From: CAZPZZ01 sp964591245
Lineage (GTDB): Bacteria; Acidobacteriota; Vicinamibacteria; Vicinamibacterales; UBA8438
Reading direction: 5' to 3'
Assembly (NCBI GenBank): GCA_964591245.1
Contig: CAZPZZ010000084.1
Location: 1 to 17,593 of the forward strand
DNA length: 17,593 nucleotides
Shown: positions 1-8,554 of the stretch, in pieces
Position numbering within the stretch: the first letter of the stretch is position 1
Layout of the letters: each line of letters begins with the position of its first letter
Notes under the pieces: generated by a model
Databases searched by the model: none
What the model was told of the DNA's origin: nothing
Seen by the model: only the letters and a program-made list of their open reading frames with translations
Made by a program: the position numbers and the translations under genes

Positions 1-1747
1 CGGGGATCGAGCGCGCGGCAGCGTGCGCGCCCACCGCCTCCCCATTCGTCGGTAAAGATCACCTTCGTCCCGTCATTGTTGAAGGTTGCTGAATGCCAAT
101 ACGCGAAGCCTGGATCAATCACCTCGTCTATCCGCTCCGGACGCATCGGATCCGAGATATCGAGCAGAATCCCATTGCCGGAACATGCGCCGGCGGCCAG
201 CCCGATCTCGGGGTACACCGTAATGTCGTGGCACTGGTTCGTCAGCCTCGTCGTTTGAGTGCCCGGCCCGTGATCTCCGCCAGCCCAGAGTCCCGCCCTC
301 ACGCCCGTCTCCGGATCAGCGAAGATGAACGGACGATTCACGATGGCTGCCTCTTCCGGGTTCGACATCGGAATCCGGATTACATCAATCCGAAACATGG
401 ACGTGTTGGGATCTTCTGCGGGAGACTCATCAGAACAGCCTTCCAACTCTTCCCCCGGCCGCACGGAACTGGTCCCGGAACCGTAGACATACACGTTGCC
501 CTCGTCATCCGGATCATTGACGAGCGTATGCGTGTGCGAACCACGGCACGTTTGCACGGCAGCGACCTGACGCGGCGAACGCGGCGAACTGATGTCGAAA
601 ATGCGGACCCCACGGAACCGCTCGGCACTCACTGGATCGGACACCCCCTGCAATCCGCAATCGAGTCGACCCCGAGTTTGCTCGACCGACATGATCAAGA
701 GGTCTCCGACTACCGAGACATCCCCCTGCCCCCCCGGACACACCACCGAGCTGACGAGTTGCGGAGACGATGGCACCTCAACGCGATAGGTGCTAAACCC
801 GTGATAGTTCCCCTCGAAAAGCATGTCTCCGGAGAATGCCAGGTCCGTATTCGAGAAACTGAGCATCGGCGGACGAGACGCTGCCTCCTCATGGTCCTCA
901 GCATCCTCCTGTGATTCCGCATCTGCAGCGCCCGCGGGAATCTCCCCCTCGGCGGAGGCGCCACCCGCAGATGCATTCTCCGAATCATCGACCGCCGCTT
1001 GCTCATCAGACTCGGTCTCCGGGCCGCGCGAGAGTGGACGACCCGCTGGAAGGTAGGGATCAAAAAAACCGTCAGGTTTTGGCAACGCCGCCACCAGGGT
1101 CATATTCCAAGACGCCTCTCCGGCATCTCGAAAACCAGCCGCCAGATCGACACGCGGATCACTTGACAGCCCCCGGAGCATGCCATCCATCCGGTCGATC
1201 TCCATGCTTTGGTCTGACGTGATGTCAGCGGTAAAGGCAAACAGCTGCGAATCTTGCGCTGACCCACGCTGATCAAGCAGATTCTCCACCATCGTGAGCG
1301 CTCCCTGGTGATGCTTGATCATCAGTTCGAGAAACAACCGATCAAACTCGGCACCGTCTGCCTGCTCAAGCGTGGCCATCTCCTCATCAGTCAACATCCC
1401 AGGCATGCGTTCTGCGCCCGGGGCATGATGTGCATCAAGTGCGGTCACGTCTAGACTCCGCTCCCGCAACCAATCCTGCATCATCTCAATCTCATCGGCT
1501 TGCGAGAGTGCGATCCGCTGAGCCAATTGCCGCATCACGTCTCGCGCACTCCGCGATTCCAAGAGTTCCGTCATCTCGAGCGCCTGAGCGTGGTGAGAAA
1601 TCATCCCTTGCAGGAACATCACGTCTGCACCCGAATAGCGGATACCGGCAAGGTCGGCCGCTGCTTCGGCCGAGATCTCCCGACTTACCTCGCCAGGGGC
1701 ACCGGGCTGGACGATCGGCGGTTGCGCCTGACTCGACGCCGCGCCAA
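1..1747 (-). CDS. DUF305 + LVIVD-repeat protein, partial at both ends
   Basis: The minus strand is open in one frame, about 582 codons without a stop, from the assembly gap to the window edge, so start and end are both missing. The N-terminal part is a DUF305 module with its two paired-histidine motifs: MISHHAQALEM (HH at about 1590-1595) and MIKHHQGALTM (about 1290-1322). These are typical of exported proteins thought to bind metal. An acidic Ala/Glu/Asp-rich linker follows at about 870-1030. From about 850 down to 1 the sequence resembles LVIVD-type beta-propeller repeats, with VVGDLLIMSVE, GVRIFDISSPRSPRQV and GILLDISDPMRPERI, and has several cysteines. Any signal peptide lies in the gap. 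DUF305 and LVIVD domains are known separately and in exported proteins of environmental bacteria; the biochemical role is unknown. Overlapping plus-strand open frames here are shadows. Confidence 0.85.
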
Positions 1748-1847
1748 NNNNNNNNNNNNNNNNNNNNNNNNNNNNNNNNNNNNNNNNNNNNNNNNNNNNN
1801 NNNNNNNNNNNNNNNNNNNNNNNNNNNNNNNNNNNNNNNNNNNNNNN
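1748..1847. other. assembly gap (100 N)
   Basis: Exactly 100 undetermined bases, the usual placeholder for a scaffold join of unknown size. It removes the start of the minus-strand DUF305-LVIVD gene and the region upstream of YggT, so the true distance between those two genes and their promoters cannot be read. Confidence 0.99.
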
Positions 1848-1853
1848 AGAGCC

Positions 1854-2078
1854 ATGCTTGTCCAACTCATCGATCTATACTCCGTGATCGTCCTCGTGGC
1901 AGTGGTTATCTCCTGGATGCAACTGCCACCGTCGAATCCAATTGCACGGGCCGTACACGCTGTCACCGAACCGGCACTAGAGGCCATCCGCCGAATCCTT
2001 CCTCCAATGAGCGGACTCGATTTTTCACCTATCGTGCTGCTGCTCGGGCTCAGGCTCCTCCAAAACCTGGTAGATTGA
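1854..2078 (+). CDS. yggT: YggT family small membrane protein
   Basis: A 74-residue product (MLVQLIDLYS... to LQNLVD) that matches the YggT/YlmG family. It has a hydrophobic N-terminal helix ending in the family's 'SW' (VAVVISW), a short loop with a conserved proline, the LPPMSGLDFSP motif, and a second helix (IVLLLGLRLLQNLV). Family members are inner-membrane proteins with two to four helices, linked to osmotic tolerance and to envelope or division gene clusters; the exact function is unclear. The usual length is about 80-100 residues and the frame stays open into the gap, so the real start may lie further upstream. The ATG at 1854 is the first one visible and has only six known bases before it. 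Confidence 0.83.
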   Translation: MLVQLIDLYSVIVLVAVVISWMQLPPSNPIARAVHAVTEPALEAIRRILPPMSGLDFSPIVLLLGLRLLQNLVD

Positions 2079-2222
2079 AAAATCTGACACCCCTCTGGAC
2101 TCAGGCGTCGTCACCGGGCCCAATATGGCGTCAACGCCGCCTGCGTGATATCGTCGACCGGATACGTTTCTATGAGTTGGTGAGGCCTCTGGCACGTTGA
2201 GGAATCACTGCGAACACGGTTG

Positions 2223-2241
2223 GTGTCACGATCGGTGACAC
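2223..2241. promoter_or_regulatory. perfect palindrome upstream of the cytochrome/PQQ operon
   Basis: GTGTCAC-GATCG-GTGACAC has 7-bp perfect arms and a 5-base centre, 43 bases before the cytochrome ATG. The size and spacing suit a dimeric regulator site; an RNA hairpin in the leader is the alternative. The rest of 2079-2284 shows no gene and no clear sigma-70 promoter. Confidence 0.45.
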
Positions 2242-2284
2242 TGCGGACAGCATAGCGAGTACACGACATCTATTGGAGGCCAAC

Positions 2285-3091
2285 ATGCCGATGCGTAGCC
2301 TGTGGGCAATTGTGACGCCGGCCTTTCTTGCGTCCCTTGTTCTCACAGCGGCGCCTGCCGCACCACGCGCCCAAGAGACGGCGGAAAACCCGTTCACCAC
2401 GAACCTCGACATCAGAATGGGCCAACGCTTGTTCCAGCAGCAATGTGGACGGTGCCACGGTCTCGACGGAGAAGGTGGAGAAAACGGACCAGATCTGACG
2501 GGCGGATTTCGAAGCGCGACTACCGATGCCGGCCTGTTTTCCGTCGTTCGGGAGGGAATTCCCAACACGCAAATGATTGGCATCAGTCGCAATTCGACCG
2601 ATCAATCGGTCTGGATGGTCGTGAGTTATCTCAACTCGTTGAATGATTCCGGCAACGCCGATCTCCCAGGAAACGCCGCGGCGGGCCGAGAGCTTTTTTC
2701 AGGGCAAGGAAACTGTTCAACATGCCACATGGTTGGTGGACAGGGCGGTCGCCGCGGGCCAGATCTGAGTGAAGTTGGTCGCCAGCTCGATCCAGATGAA
2801 TTGCGCACCGCGCTCGTGGCACCAGACGACGAGGTTGCTCCTCGATGGTGGACTCTTCGGGTGACTACCGCGGACGGCAGCGTTGTCGAAGGACTCCGCA
2901 TGGGTGAAGACACGTTTGCAATGCGCCTGATGGACGAAAACGAAGATCTATGGTCGTTCTCGAAATCCGGTGTCCGTTCGTACGAACGCGATACGAGTTC
3001 CAGCATGCCGGCTGCGGGAGACAGTCTGACCGATAGCCAACTCGACGATCTGATTGCGTACCTGTACTCGCTGCGACCGGAGGAGAGCTGA
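2285..3091 (+). CDS. exported diheme cytochrome c
   Basis: A 268-residue periplasmic c-type cytochrome. It starts with a signal peptide (hydrophobic to about residue 25, cleavage near PRAQ at 27-30). The first heme domain has CGRCH at 54-58 and a probable methionine ligand M97 (NTQM). The second has CSTCH at 144-148, then GPDLSEVG, the ADGSVVEG strand region, and SSSMP with M241. That second half matches the TIGR02603-type heme-binding domain often seen with dehydrogenases. The ATG at 2285 is chosen because GGAGG at 2275-2279 sits five bases before it; a TTG at 2273 is in frame but overlaps that site. The stop is two bases from the next ATG, so the protein is probably cotranscribed with the PQQ dehydrogenase and is its likely electron acceptor (inference). 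Confidence 0.92.
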   Translation: MPMRSLWAIVTPAFLASLVLTAAPAAPRAQETAENPFTTNLDIRMGQRLFQQQCGRCHGLDGEGGENGPDLTGGFRSATTDAGLFSVVREGIPNTQMIGISRNSTDQSVWMVVSYLNSLNDSGNADLPGNAAAGRELFSGQGNCSTCHMVGGQGGRRGPDLSEVGRQLDPDELRTALVAPDDEVAPRWWTLRVTTADGSVVEGLRMGEDTFAMRLMDENEDLWSFSKSGVRSYERDTSSSMPAAGDSLTDSQLDDLIAYLYSLRPEES

Positions 3092-3093
3092 TC

Positions 3094-4725
3094 ATGAAGC
3101 GGCTTGTTATTGCTATTACCTTGCTATTCGTTGCCAGTCTCGGCTCCGCGCAGGAGTCGAATACGACAGGAACAACCCCGTCGTTCTCCCCTGTCACATG
3201 GGAGCGTCTACTCAACGCGGCCGATGAACCAGAAAACTGGATGATGTACGGGGGCACACTCAACAGCCAGCGGTTCAGCCGACTTGACCAGATCCACAAC
3301 CGAAATGTCGGAAACCTCGAGCTCAAGTGGGCGTATCAAATTCCACAGCTCGACCGGGCTGAAACCTCTCCCATCGTGGTTGACGGCGTGATGTTCATCA
3401 CCGAATCCCCCAGCAACGTGGTGGCCGTCGATGCCGCCACCGGGCGTCAGTACTGGCGCTATGACCATCCCCTTCCGGACGACCTACGCATCTGCTGTGG
3501 TCGGAACAATCGGGGAGTAGCCATTCTGGGAGAAACCCTCTTCATGAGCACGCTCGACGCGCATCTCGTTGCGATTGATGCTCGAACAGGGAATGTGTTG
3601 TGGAACGCCGAGACGGCTGACCATCGGTCAGGCTATAGCAAGACCGCTGCCCCACTCGTCGTCAAAGACAAGATCGTAACGGGTATAGCCGGCGGCGAAT
3701 TCGGCATTCGCGGATTCGTAGACTCGTACGACGCGCAATCCGGCGATCGGCTGTGGCGAGCCTGGACCATCCCTGGCCCCGATCATCCGGACAACCAAAC
3801 ATGGGCCGGTGACTCGTGGCGAACAGGAGGCTCAGCCAGCTGGATCACCGGTTCCTATGACCCTGATCTGGACCTCGTGTACTGGGGCACCGGCAATCCC
3901 GGACCGGACTGGAACGGCGATGTTCGGCTTGGCGACAACCTCTATTCAGACTCGGCCCTCGCCCTCAATGGGGACACGGGCGCTATGGAATGGTACTTCC
4001 AGTTCACACCGCATGACGTACACGACTGGGACGCCATCCAGGTACCCATCCTTGCCGACCTCGAGATGGACGGCGAGATGCGCAAAGTGATGATGTGGGC
4101 CAACCGCAACGCCTTCTACTACACCCTTGACCGGGAAACGGGTGAGTTCTTAGTGGGCAAACCGTATGCCAAACAAACGTGGGCCGAAGGCTTGGATTCC
4201 AACGGCCGTCCGATACGCGTGCCGAATACCGCCCCGACTCCAGAAGGCACCTTAGTCTCACCATCCATCGGGGGCGGCACGAACTGGTGGTCTCCCGCGT
4301 ACAGTCCACGGACAGAGCTGTTCTATGTGAACGCCTATGACGGTGAGCAGATCTATTTCAAACGCGACGAGGAATACGTCGAAGGCGATCAATTCACCGG
4401 CGGTGGAGGCCAGAATGCGGCCCCTATCGACACGTATCACAGCGCCATCCGCGCTCTCGACCCGCGCACGGGCGATCTCCGTTGGGAGTACCCGATCCAA
4501 CCGCGATCGACGGCCGGCATCACGACTACGGCTGGGGACCTCGTCTTTAGCGGAAGCGTTGATGGCTATTTCTACGCCCTTGATGCCGTGAGCGGGGAAG
4601 AACTGTGGCACATGGCGGTCGGCTCACGAGTACACGCAGCTCCGATCACCTACGCCGTGAATGGCGAGCAATATGTCACGATCGCTGCTGGCAACGTGGT
4701 GTTCACGTTTGGCTTGCGTGAATAA
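3094..4725 (+). CDS. PQQ-dependent (quinoprotein) dehydrogenase, DxD type
   Basis: A 543-residue exported quinoprotein: signal peptide to about residue 19, then an eight-bladed propeller with repeated 'A.D..TG...W' blade motifs (AVDAATGRQYWRY, AIDARTGNVLWNA, ALDPRTGDLRWEY, ALDAVSGEELWH). Family landmarks are visible: the vicinal cysteine pair C134-C135 (RICCGRN) that stacks on PQQ, probable metal ligands E202 (GGEFG) and N268 (GTGNPGPDW), and the catalytic aspartate D311 in HDVHDWD. D313 two residues on matches the extra aspartate that marks lanthanide-using enzymes (XoxF, PedH). The protein oxidises an alcohol or aldehyde in the periplasm; the substrate cannot be read. It has no fused cytochrome domain, which fits the separate diheme cytochrome just upstream. 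GGAGGAG at 3079-3085 is its ribosome site. Confidence 0.93.
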   Translation: MKRLVIAITLLFVASLGSAQESNTTGTTPSFSPVTWERLLNAADEPENWMMYGGTLNSQRFSRLDQIHNRNVGNLELKWAYQIPQLDRAETSPIVVDGVMFITESPSNVVAVDAATGRQYWRYDHPLPDDLRICCGRNNRGVAILGETLFMSTLDAHLVAIDARTGNVLWNAETADHRSGYSKTAAPLVVKDKIVTGIAGGEFGIRGFVDSYDAQSGDRLWRAWTIPGPDHPDNQTWAGDSWRTGGSASWITGSYDPDLDLVYWGTGNPGPDWNGDVRLGDNLYSDSALALNGDTGAMEWYFQFTPHDVHDWDAIQVPILADLEMDGEMRKVMMWANRNAFYYTLDRETGEFLVGKPYAKQTWAEGLDSNGRPIRVPNTAPTPEGTLVSPSIGGGTNWWSPAYSPRTELFYVNAYDGEQIYFKRDEEYVEGDQFTGGGGQNAAPIDTYHSAIRALDPRTGDLRWEYPIQPRSTAGITTTAGDLVFSGSVDGYFYALDAVSGEELWHMAVGSRVHAAPITYAVNGEQYVTIAAGNVVFTFGLRE

Positions 4726-4746
4726 GCGAGGAGTTTCCCTAGTCCA

Positions 4747-5067
4747 GTGGCCTCCTCTATAGAGACCGACTTGGCCGGGACAGAGCCATGTCCTGGCTAC
4801 GTGGGACGATCTGCGCATGGGCACACCATGACAGGGGCCACCGGAACAATCGTAGATTGGGCAAATTTACCCGGGCATTCGCATCAGCGCTGGCACGTTG
4901 CCCATGTTCTCGACGGTGAATTTGAACTCACCATCGACGCCCGGACCCAGCGTATGGGTCCGGGCGACACCACCATTATTCCGTCCAACGCACCGCACTC
5001 GGGACGCGCCATCACCACGTACCGCGTTGTCGACACGTTCCACCCGGTCAGGGACGATTTCCGGTAA
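4747..5067 (+). CDS. small single-domain cupin protein
   Basis: A 106-residue product with one cupin fold. Motif 1 is PGHSHQRWHVAHVLDGEFEL (42-61) and motif 2 is GPGDTTIIPSNAPHSG (71-86). Probable metal ligands are H44, H46 and H84. The glutamate normally found in motif 1 appears to be replaced (W49 at that position, with H50 next to it), so metal binding may be altered. There is no signal peptide, so it is probably cytoplasmic. The start is uncertain: GTG at 4747 has GAGGAG at 4728-4733, rather distant, and an in-frame ATG at 4828 would still keep the whole cupin core. It lies 21 bases after the PQQ dehydrogenase and may belong to the same operon. Cupins of this size range from small-molecule sensors to enzymes, so no activity is assigned. 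Confidence 0.82.
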   Translation: MASSIETDLAGTEPCPGYVGRSAHGHTMTGATGTIVDWANLPGHSHQRWHVAHVLDGEFELTIDARTQRMGPGDTTIIPSNAPHSGRAITTYRVVDTFHPVRDDFR

Positions 5068-5082
5068 AGGCCAGAGGGCCGG

Positions 5083-6108
5083 ATGGCCCTCCCCCTCATG
5101 TACATCGCCCGTGTCTGGCTCGACGGTCTAGGTCGTGTCTTCCGGGCACCCGTCATACTGCTCGGGTGCACGGCGCTTGTCGTTGTCCTGTCTCTCCTCT
5201 TGGCAACCCTGCTTGACCAGGAACCAACACCAACGGCCATCGCGTTCAGGATCGCCGAACAGACCGTGCACAGCGCGCGGTGGGAGTGGCAGCACCTCGT
5301 GCACCGCACGGAACACTTGAGCGATGTGCTTGCCTCCGCACTTGGAGCTGGCGTGGCCTCTGCAACCATCGAAGTCGCTATCACCGAGGAGCGATTCGTT
5401 TCCTTCAGCGCGGTACTCGTCCTGGTCTACCTCCTCGCATGGACCTTCCTGTCGGGCGGCATCCTGGATCGCTATGCGCGGGATCGGCCAACTCACAGCG
5501 TCGGCTTCTTCTCGGCTTGCGGAATGCACGCACCACGCCTGCTGCGCCTACTGGTCCTCGCCGCATGTGTATACGGCCCCCTACTCATGGTCGGCCGAGC
5601 GTGGGGTCTTGGCATGTCCAGAGGGGTACACCCGCGAGAAACCACCGACATCGCAGAGATCTTCCTGCAGCAACCGTTCAGATTCCTTGCGTTCGGCTTT
5701 GTACTTGTAGGCCTGAACCTGCTCTTCGATTACACCCGAGCGCGCACAATCGTCGAAGATCGGAGGAGCATGATCGGAGCGCTACTTGCCGCCTGGCGAT
5801 TTCTGAGACGTCATCCCGCCGGATGCGTAGGTCTCTACGCCGCGAATGCGGTTGTCCTCGGGTCCATCATAGGGACATATACCCTGGTTGCGTCCGACGC
5901 GCATTCAACAGGGTGGGGACACCTTCTCGCGCTCGCATATCTTTTGACTCGCGTCGCGAGTTCGCTGCTGTTCACCACAACGGCGCTCGTCTATTTCCAG
6001 CGTGAACTCGCGCACGCCAACTACGTTGCCGTGCCAGCGCCCGTGTGGCCGGACTCACCCACCGCCGAAGCGCTGGGTCGACTAACGTCAACAGAACGGC
6101 GACCGTGA
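5083..6108 (+). CDS. six-helix integral membrane protein of unknown function
   Basis: A 341-residue polytopic protein with no family I can name. Hydrophobic helices are at about 23-43, 107-126, 153-172, 199-217, 247-268 and 280-303. A soluble loop of about 60 residues (45-105) lies between the first two and is probably periplasmic. After helix 4 comes a charged FDYTRARTIVEDRRSM segment followed by a short amphipathic stretch (LLAAWRFLRRHP), a pattern seen in bacterial membrane proteins that resemble DUF975/DUF4013-type domains; this resemblance is weak. The ATG at 5083 has a purine-rich AGAGGG before it and is 15 bases from the cupin stop, suggesting translation from the same mRNA. The C-terminal tail (304-341) is hydrophilic and proline-rich, probably cytoplasmic. 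Confidence 0.75.
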   Translation: MALPLMYIARVWLDGLGRVFRAPVILLGCTALVVVLSLLLATLLDQEPTPTAIAFRIAEQTVHSARWEWQHLVHRTEHLSDVLASALGAGVASATIEVAITEERFVSFSAVLVLVYLLAWTFLSGGILDRYARDRPTHSVGFFSACGMHAPRLLRLLVLAACVYGPLLMVGRAWGLGMSRGVHPRETTDIAEIFLQQPFRFLAFGFVLVGLNLLFDYTRARTIVEDRRSMIGALLAAWRFLRRHPAGCVGLYAANAVVLGSIIGTYTLVASDAHSTGWGHLLALAYLLTRVASSLLFTTTALVYFQRELAHANYVAVPAPVWPDSPTAEALGRLTSTERRP

Positions 6109-6144
6109 CCCAGTACCTGGGGAGCCCCCCACAACGGCACGGTC
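6101..6144 (+). terminator. candidate terminator-like structure after the membrane protein gene
   Basis: GACCGTG (6101-6107) pairs with CACGGTC (6138-6144), and CCCAG-TAC-CTGGG (6109-6121) forms a hairpin inside. The structure covers the stop codon of the preceding gene. There is no T-run after it, so it may stabilise the 3' end or act only weakly as a terminator. Confidence 0.35.
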
Positions 6145-6290
6145 CTCTCGCTACCGCGCAGACGGACCGGACAGAATGTCGTATTCTGTAATGACTCCGC
6201 GACGTGTGATCTGGAGTTCTCGGGCCAACTCGACTCCTGCCTCACACATGTAGCCATCAAGAGGCTAGCGCGAATCGCAAGGAGACTCCG

Positions 6291-7034
6291 ATGCGACACT
6301 CACTCTCCGTGTTCTACACACTGTTCACCGTCAGCACGGTCATCACCTCGTCGCTCCATGCGACCGCCCAGCCATCGACCTCATTAGCAGTAGAAGCTTC
6401 GGTCAGGGATGCATTGAATGGCGAACGCGCACTTCGACGACTCTCCGTCTCCGTCGACGGGCGAGAAGTAACACTGACCGGCGATCTAGACACGTTCTGG
6501 TTGAAGAGCGAAGCGATCCGACGGACGCTAGAGGTCGAGGAGATCAACCTCGTCGTGAGCGAGATTACCCTTCCTCCCCCGGAGAGCGACCAAGCTCTCG
6601 CCGAAGAGGTAGCGAAAGTCGTACAGCGGTATCCGAATTACACGGTCTTCGACTACCTCGACGGACGGGTCGAGAACGGCACCGTCACGCTCTGGGGCAA
6701 AGTCACCCCAACACGGAACAAGGCAGGCGAAGTCTTCGAACGCGTTGCCAAAATCCGTGGTGTACAAGATGTACAAAACAATATCGACACACTCGCTCCC
6801 TCGTCCGGGAACGAAAACCTGCGACGCCTGCTTGCCCGCTTGGTGTTCCGCAGCACTCACTTTCAGCGATTCGCGACGTCTCCGAACCCGCCATTCCACA
6901 TCATCGTCGACAACAGGGTGGTCACGCTCGTCGGCTACGTGCAAAGCGACATCGAATACCGAGAACTCGAGCGGATCGTCACCCAGACACAGGGAGTAAT
7001 CCGCGTCGAGAATCAGCTCCAACGACTACGCTAA
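6291..7034 (+). CDS. exported protein with three BON domains
   Basis: A 247-residue protein with a signal peptide (hydrophobic to about residue 24, cleavage near ATAQ at 24-27). It contains three consecutive BON-like domains at about 33-95, 101-168 and 175-246. Each has the alpha-beta pattern ending in a glycine-rich strand: REVTLTGDL, GTVTLWGKV and RVVTLVGYV. Helix-strand pairs such as GVQDVQNNI and GVIRVENQL close domains two and three. BON domains occur in OsmY-type periplasmic proteins, secretins and channels and are thought to bind phospholipid or envelope surfaces. The ATG is preceded by AAGGAGA at 6279-6285, a good ribosome site. The 180-base upstream spacer and the structure at 6101-6144 suggest a separate transcript. 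A general envelope-stability role is inference. Confidence 0.86.
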   Translation: MRHSLSVFYTLFTVSTVITSSLHATAQPSTSLAVEASVRDALNGERALRRLSVSVDGREVTLTGDLDTFWLKSEAIRRTLEVEEINLVVSEITLPPPESDQALAEEVAKVVQRYPNYTVFDYLDGRVENGTVTLWGKVTPTRNKAGEVFERVAKIRGVQDVQNNIDTLAPSSGNENLRRLLARLVFRSTHFQRFATSPNPPFHIIVDNRVVTLVGYVQSDIEYRELERIVTQTQGVIRVENQLQRLR

Positions 7035-7158
7035 CCCCTGATGGATCGTGCGGTTGAGGCGCTCCTGAATCACGGCGGTTGCCGGTTGGGTCAGAACCAC
7101 GATATCAACTCAACGAGGTGGCTGCGATTGTTCTGGCCTCGCCTATCCCGGAGCGGCT

Positions 7159-8466
7159 TCAGGGTAGCCCGGCGGGCAAATTGTAGAACACTGCTGAACC
7201 GGGGTACCGAGCCCGCGATCCGAGCTGGCGCTCGATCCGCAGGAGTTGGTTGTACTTGGCGGTCCGATCAGTACGACACAACGATCCGGTCTTGATCTGG
7301 CCGGCGCCGGTCGCCACGGCCACATCCGCAATGGTAGTGTCCTCCGTCTCTCCCGACCGATGCGAAATCACGGCGGTGTAGCTGGCGCGTTTTGCCATCT
7401 CAATCGCCGCCAGCGTCTCGCTCAACGTGCCGATCTGGTTCAGTTTGACCAAGATCGCATTCGCCACCTTTTCGCGAACGCCTCGCTCAAAAATCTTGGT
7501 GTTCGTGACAAAAAGATCATCACCCACGAGCTGGATCCGCCCACCCAGGGCCGCCGTCAGCTCAGACCACCCCTCCCAATCATCCTCGGCCAGCCCATCC
7601 TCGATCGAAAGGATTGGATAGGCCTCGACGAGTCTGCGACACCAGTCAACCATATCGCCGGAACTCCGTTCAGCGACACCATCACCGGACAGCCGGTAGT
7701 GTCCCCCCTCGTAGAGTTCGCTGGCCGCGACGTCCAGTCCCAGGTAAACGGAGTCTCCAGGCCGATACCCCGCGCGCTCGATCGCCACCATGAGGATGTC
7801 AAGCGCAGCTTCGTTGGAATCAAGATTAGGAGCAAACCCGCCTTCATCTCCGACCGCCGTCTGATGTCCGGCGTCCCGCAACACCGCCCGTAAATGGTGA
7901 AAGATTTCTGTACCCATTCTCAGCGCCTCTGAGAAGCTCGACGCCCCGACGGGGATGATCATAAATTCCTGAATATCCACGTTGTTGTCGGCATGGGCGC
8001 CCCCGTTGAGCACATTCATCATCGGAACCGGTAAAACGCAGGCATCGTCCCCACCAAGATGCGCATAGAGCGGATGGTTCTTGAGAGCAGCAGCTGCCTT
8101 CGCCACGGCCAAGGAGGTGCCAAGTAGCGCGTTCGCACCTAAACGCCCTTTGTTCTCAGTGCCATCGAGGGCGATCAGGCAACGATCAATCTCGCTCTGG
8201 TCCATGGGATCATGCTGCAGCAGAGCTTCACGGATCTCCGTTCTGACGTGACCGACTGCCTTCGTGACACCTTTTCCCAGATACCGCGTTGCATCACCGT
8301 CACGGAGTTCCACCGCCTCGAGCGCACCGGTTGACGCGCCAGACGGTACTGCTGCTCGACCGGTAACCCCAGTACCAAGCATTACTTCCACCTCGATGGT
8401 CGGATTACCCCGACTATCGAGAATCTCCAGTGCGGACACGTCGACAATCGCGTGATCCAAGCTCAT
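7159..8466 (-). CDS. eno: enolase (phosphopyruvate hydratase)
   Basis: A full-length 435-residue enolase that converts 2-phosphoglycerate to phosphoenolpyruvate in glycolysis. All the hallmarks are present: SGASTGALEAVELRDGD near the N-terminus, H158 in GGAHADNNVDIQEF, catalytic E167 and E208 (GDEGGFAPN), Mg ligands D245, E289 (SIEDGLAEDDW) and D316 (LVGDDLFVTN), catalytic K341 (LVKLNQIGTLSET), SHRSGETEDTTIADVAVA, and K392 in QIKTGSLCRTDR. The start codon at 8466 has AAGGGAA upstream. It stands alone on the minus strand, convergent with the BON gene, rather than beside pyrG or ftsB as in many genomes. The 7035-7158 spacer to the BON gene shows no clear terminator. Confidence 0.98.
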   Translation of the reverse strand: MSLDHAIVDVSALEILDSRGNPTIEVEVMLGTGVTGRAAVPSGASTGALEAVELRDGDATRYLGKGVTKAVGHVRTEIREALLQHDPMDQSEIDRCLIALDGTENKGRLGANALLGTSLAVAKAAAALKNHPLYAHLGGDDACVLPVPMMNVLNGGAHADNNVDIQEFMIIPVGASSFSEALRMGTEIFHHLRAVLRDAGHQTAVGDEGGFAPNLDSNEAALDILMVAIERAGYRPGDSVYLGLDVAASELYEGGHYRLSGDGVAERSSGDMVDWCRRLVEAYPILSIEDGLAEDDWEGWSELTAALGGRIQLVGDDLFVTNTKIFERGVREKVANAILVKLNQIGTLSETLAAIEMAKRASYTAVISHRSGETEDTTIADVAVATGAGQIKTGSLCRTDRTAKYNQLLRIERQLGSRARYPGSAVFYNLPAGLP

Positions 8467-8510
8467 TGGTTCCCTTCATTCTCGCCTGAAGACCGTACCC
8501 GGCCCAACAC

Positions 8511-8554
8511 GCCGAACAACATTCGGCCACCACTCCGCCACACCTGAGTGTCGC
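8511..8554 (-). repeat. two tandem inverted repeats in the eno upstream region
   Basis: GCCGAA-CAACA-TTCGGC (8511-8527, perfect 6-bp arms) is followed by GCCACAC-CTGA-GTGTCGC (8537-8554, one mismatch). They lie 45-88 bases before the eno start codon. If the eno transcript begins upstream of them, they would form two neighbouring leader hairpins; otherwise they may be operator sites. Confidence 0.35.

Noticed and set aside
93..914. 273-codon plus-strand open frame
   Set aside because: It is antisense to the DUF305-LVIVD frame, Arg/His/Pro-rich, without a ribosome site or any recognisable domain.
1430..2200. Plus-strand frames running through the N gap
   Set aside because: They are joined only through undetermined bases; the real gene here on the plus strand is YggT after the gap.
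7035..7158. Terminator between the BON gene and eno
   Set aside because: No hairpin of convincing length was found in this convergent spacer.
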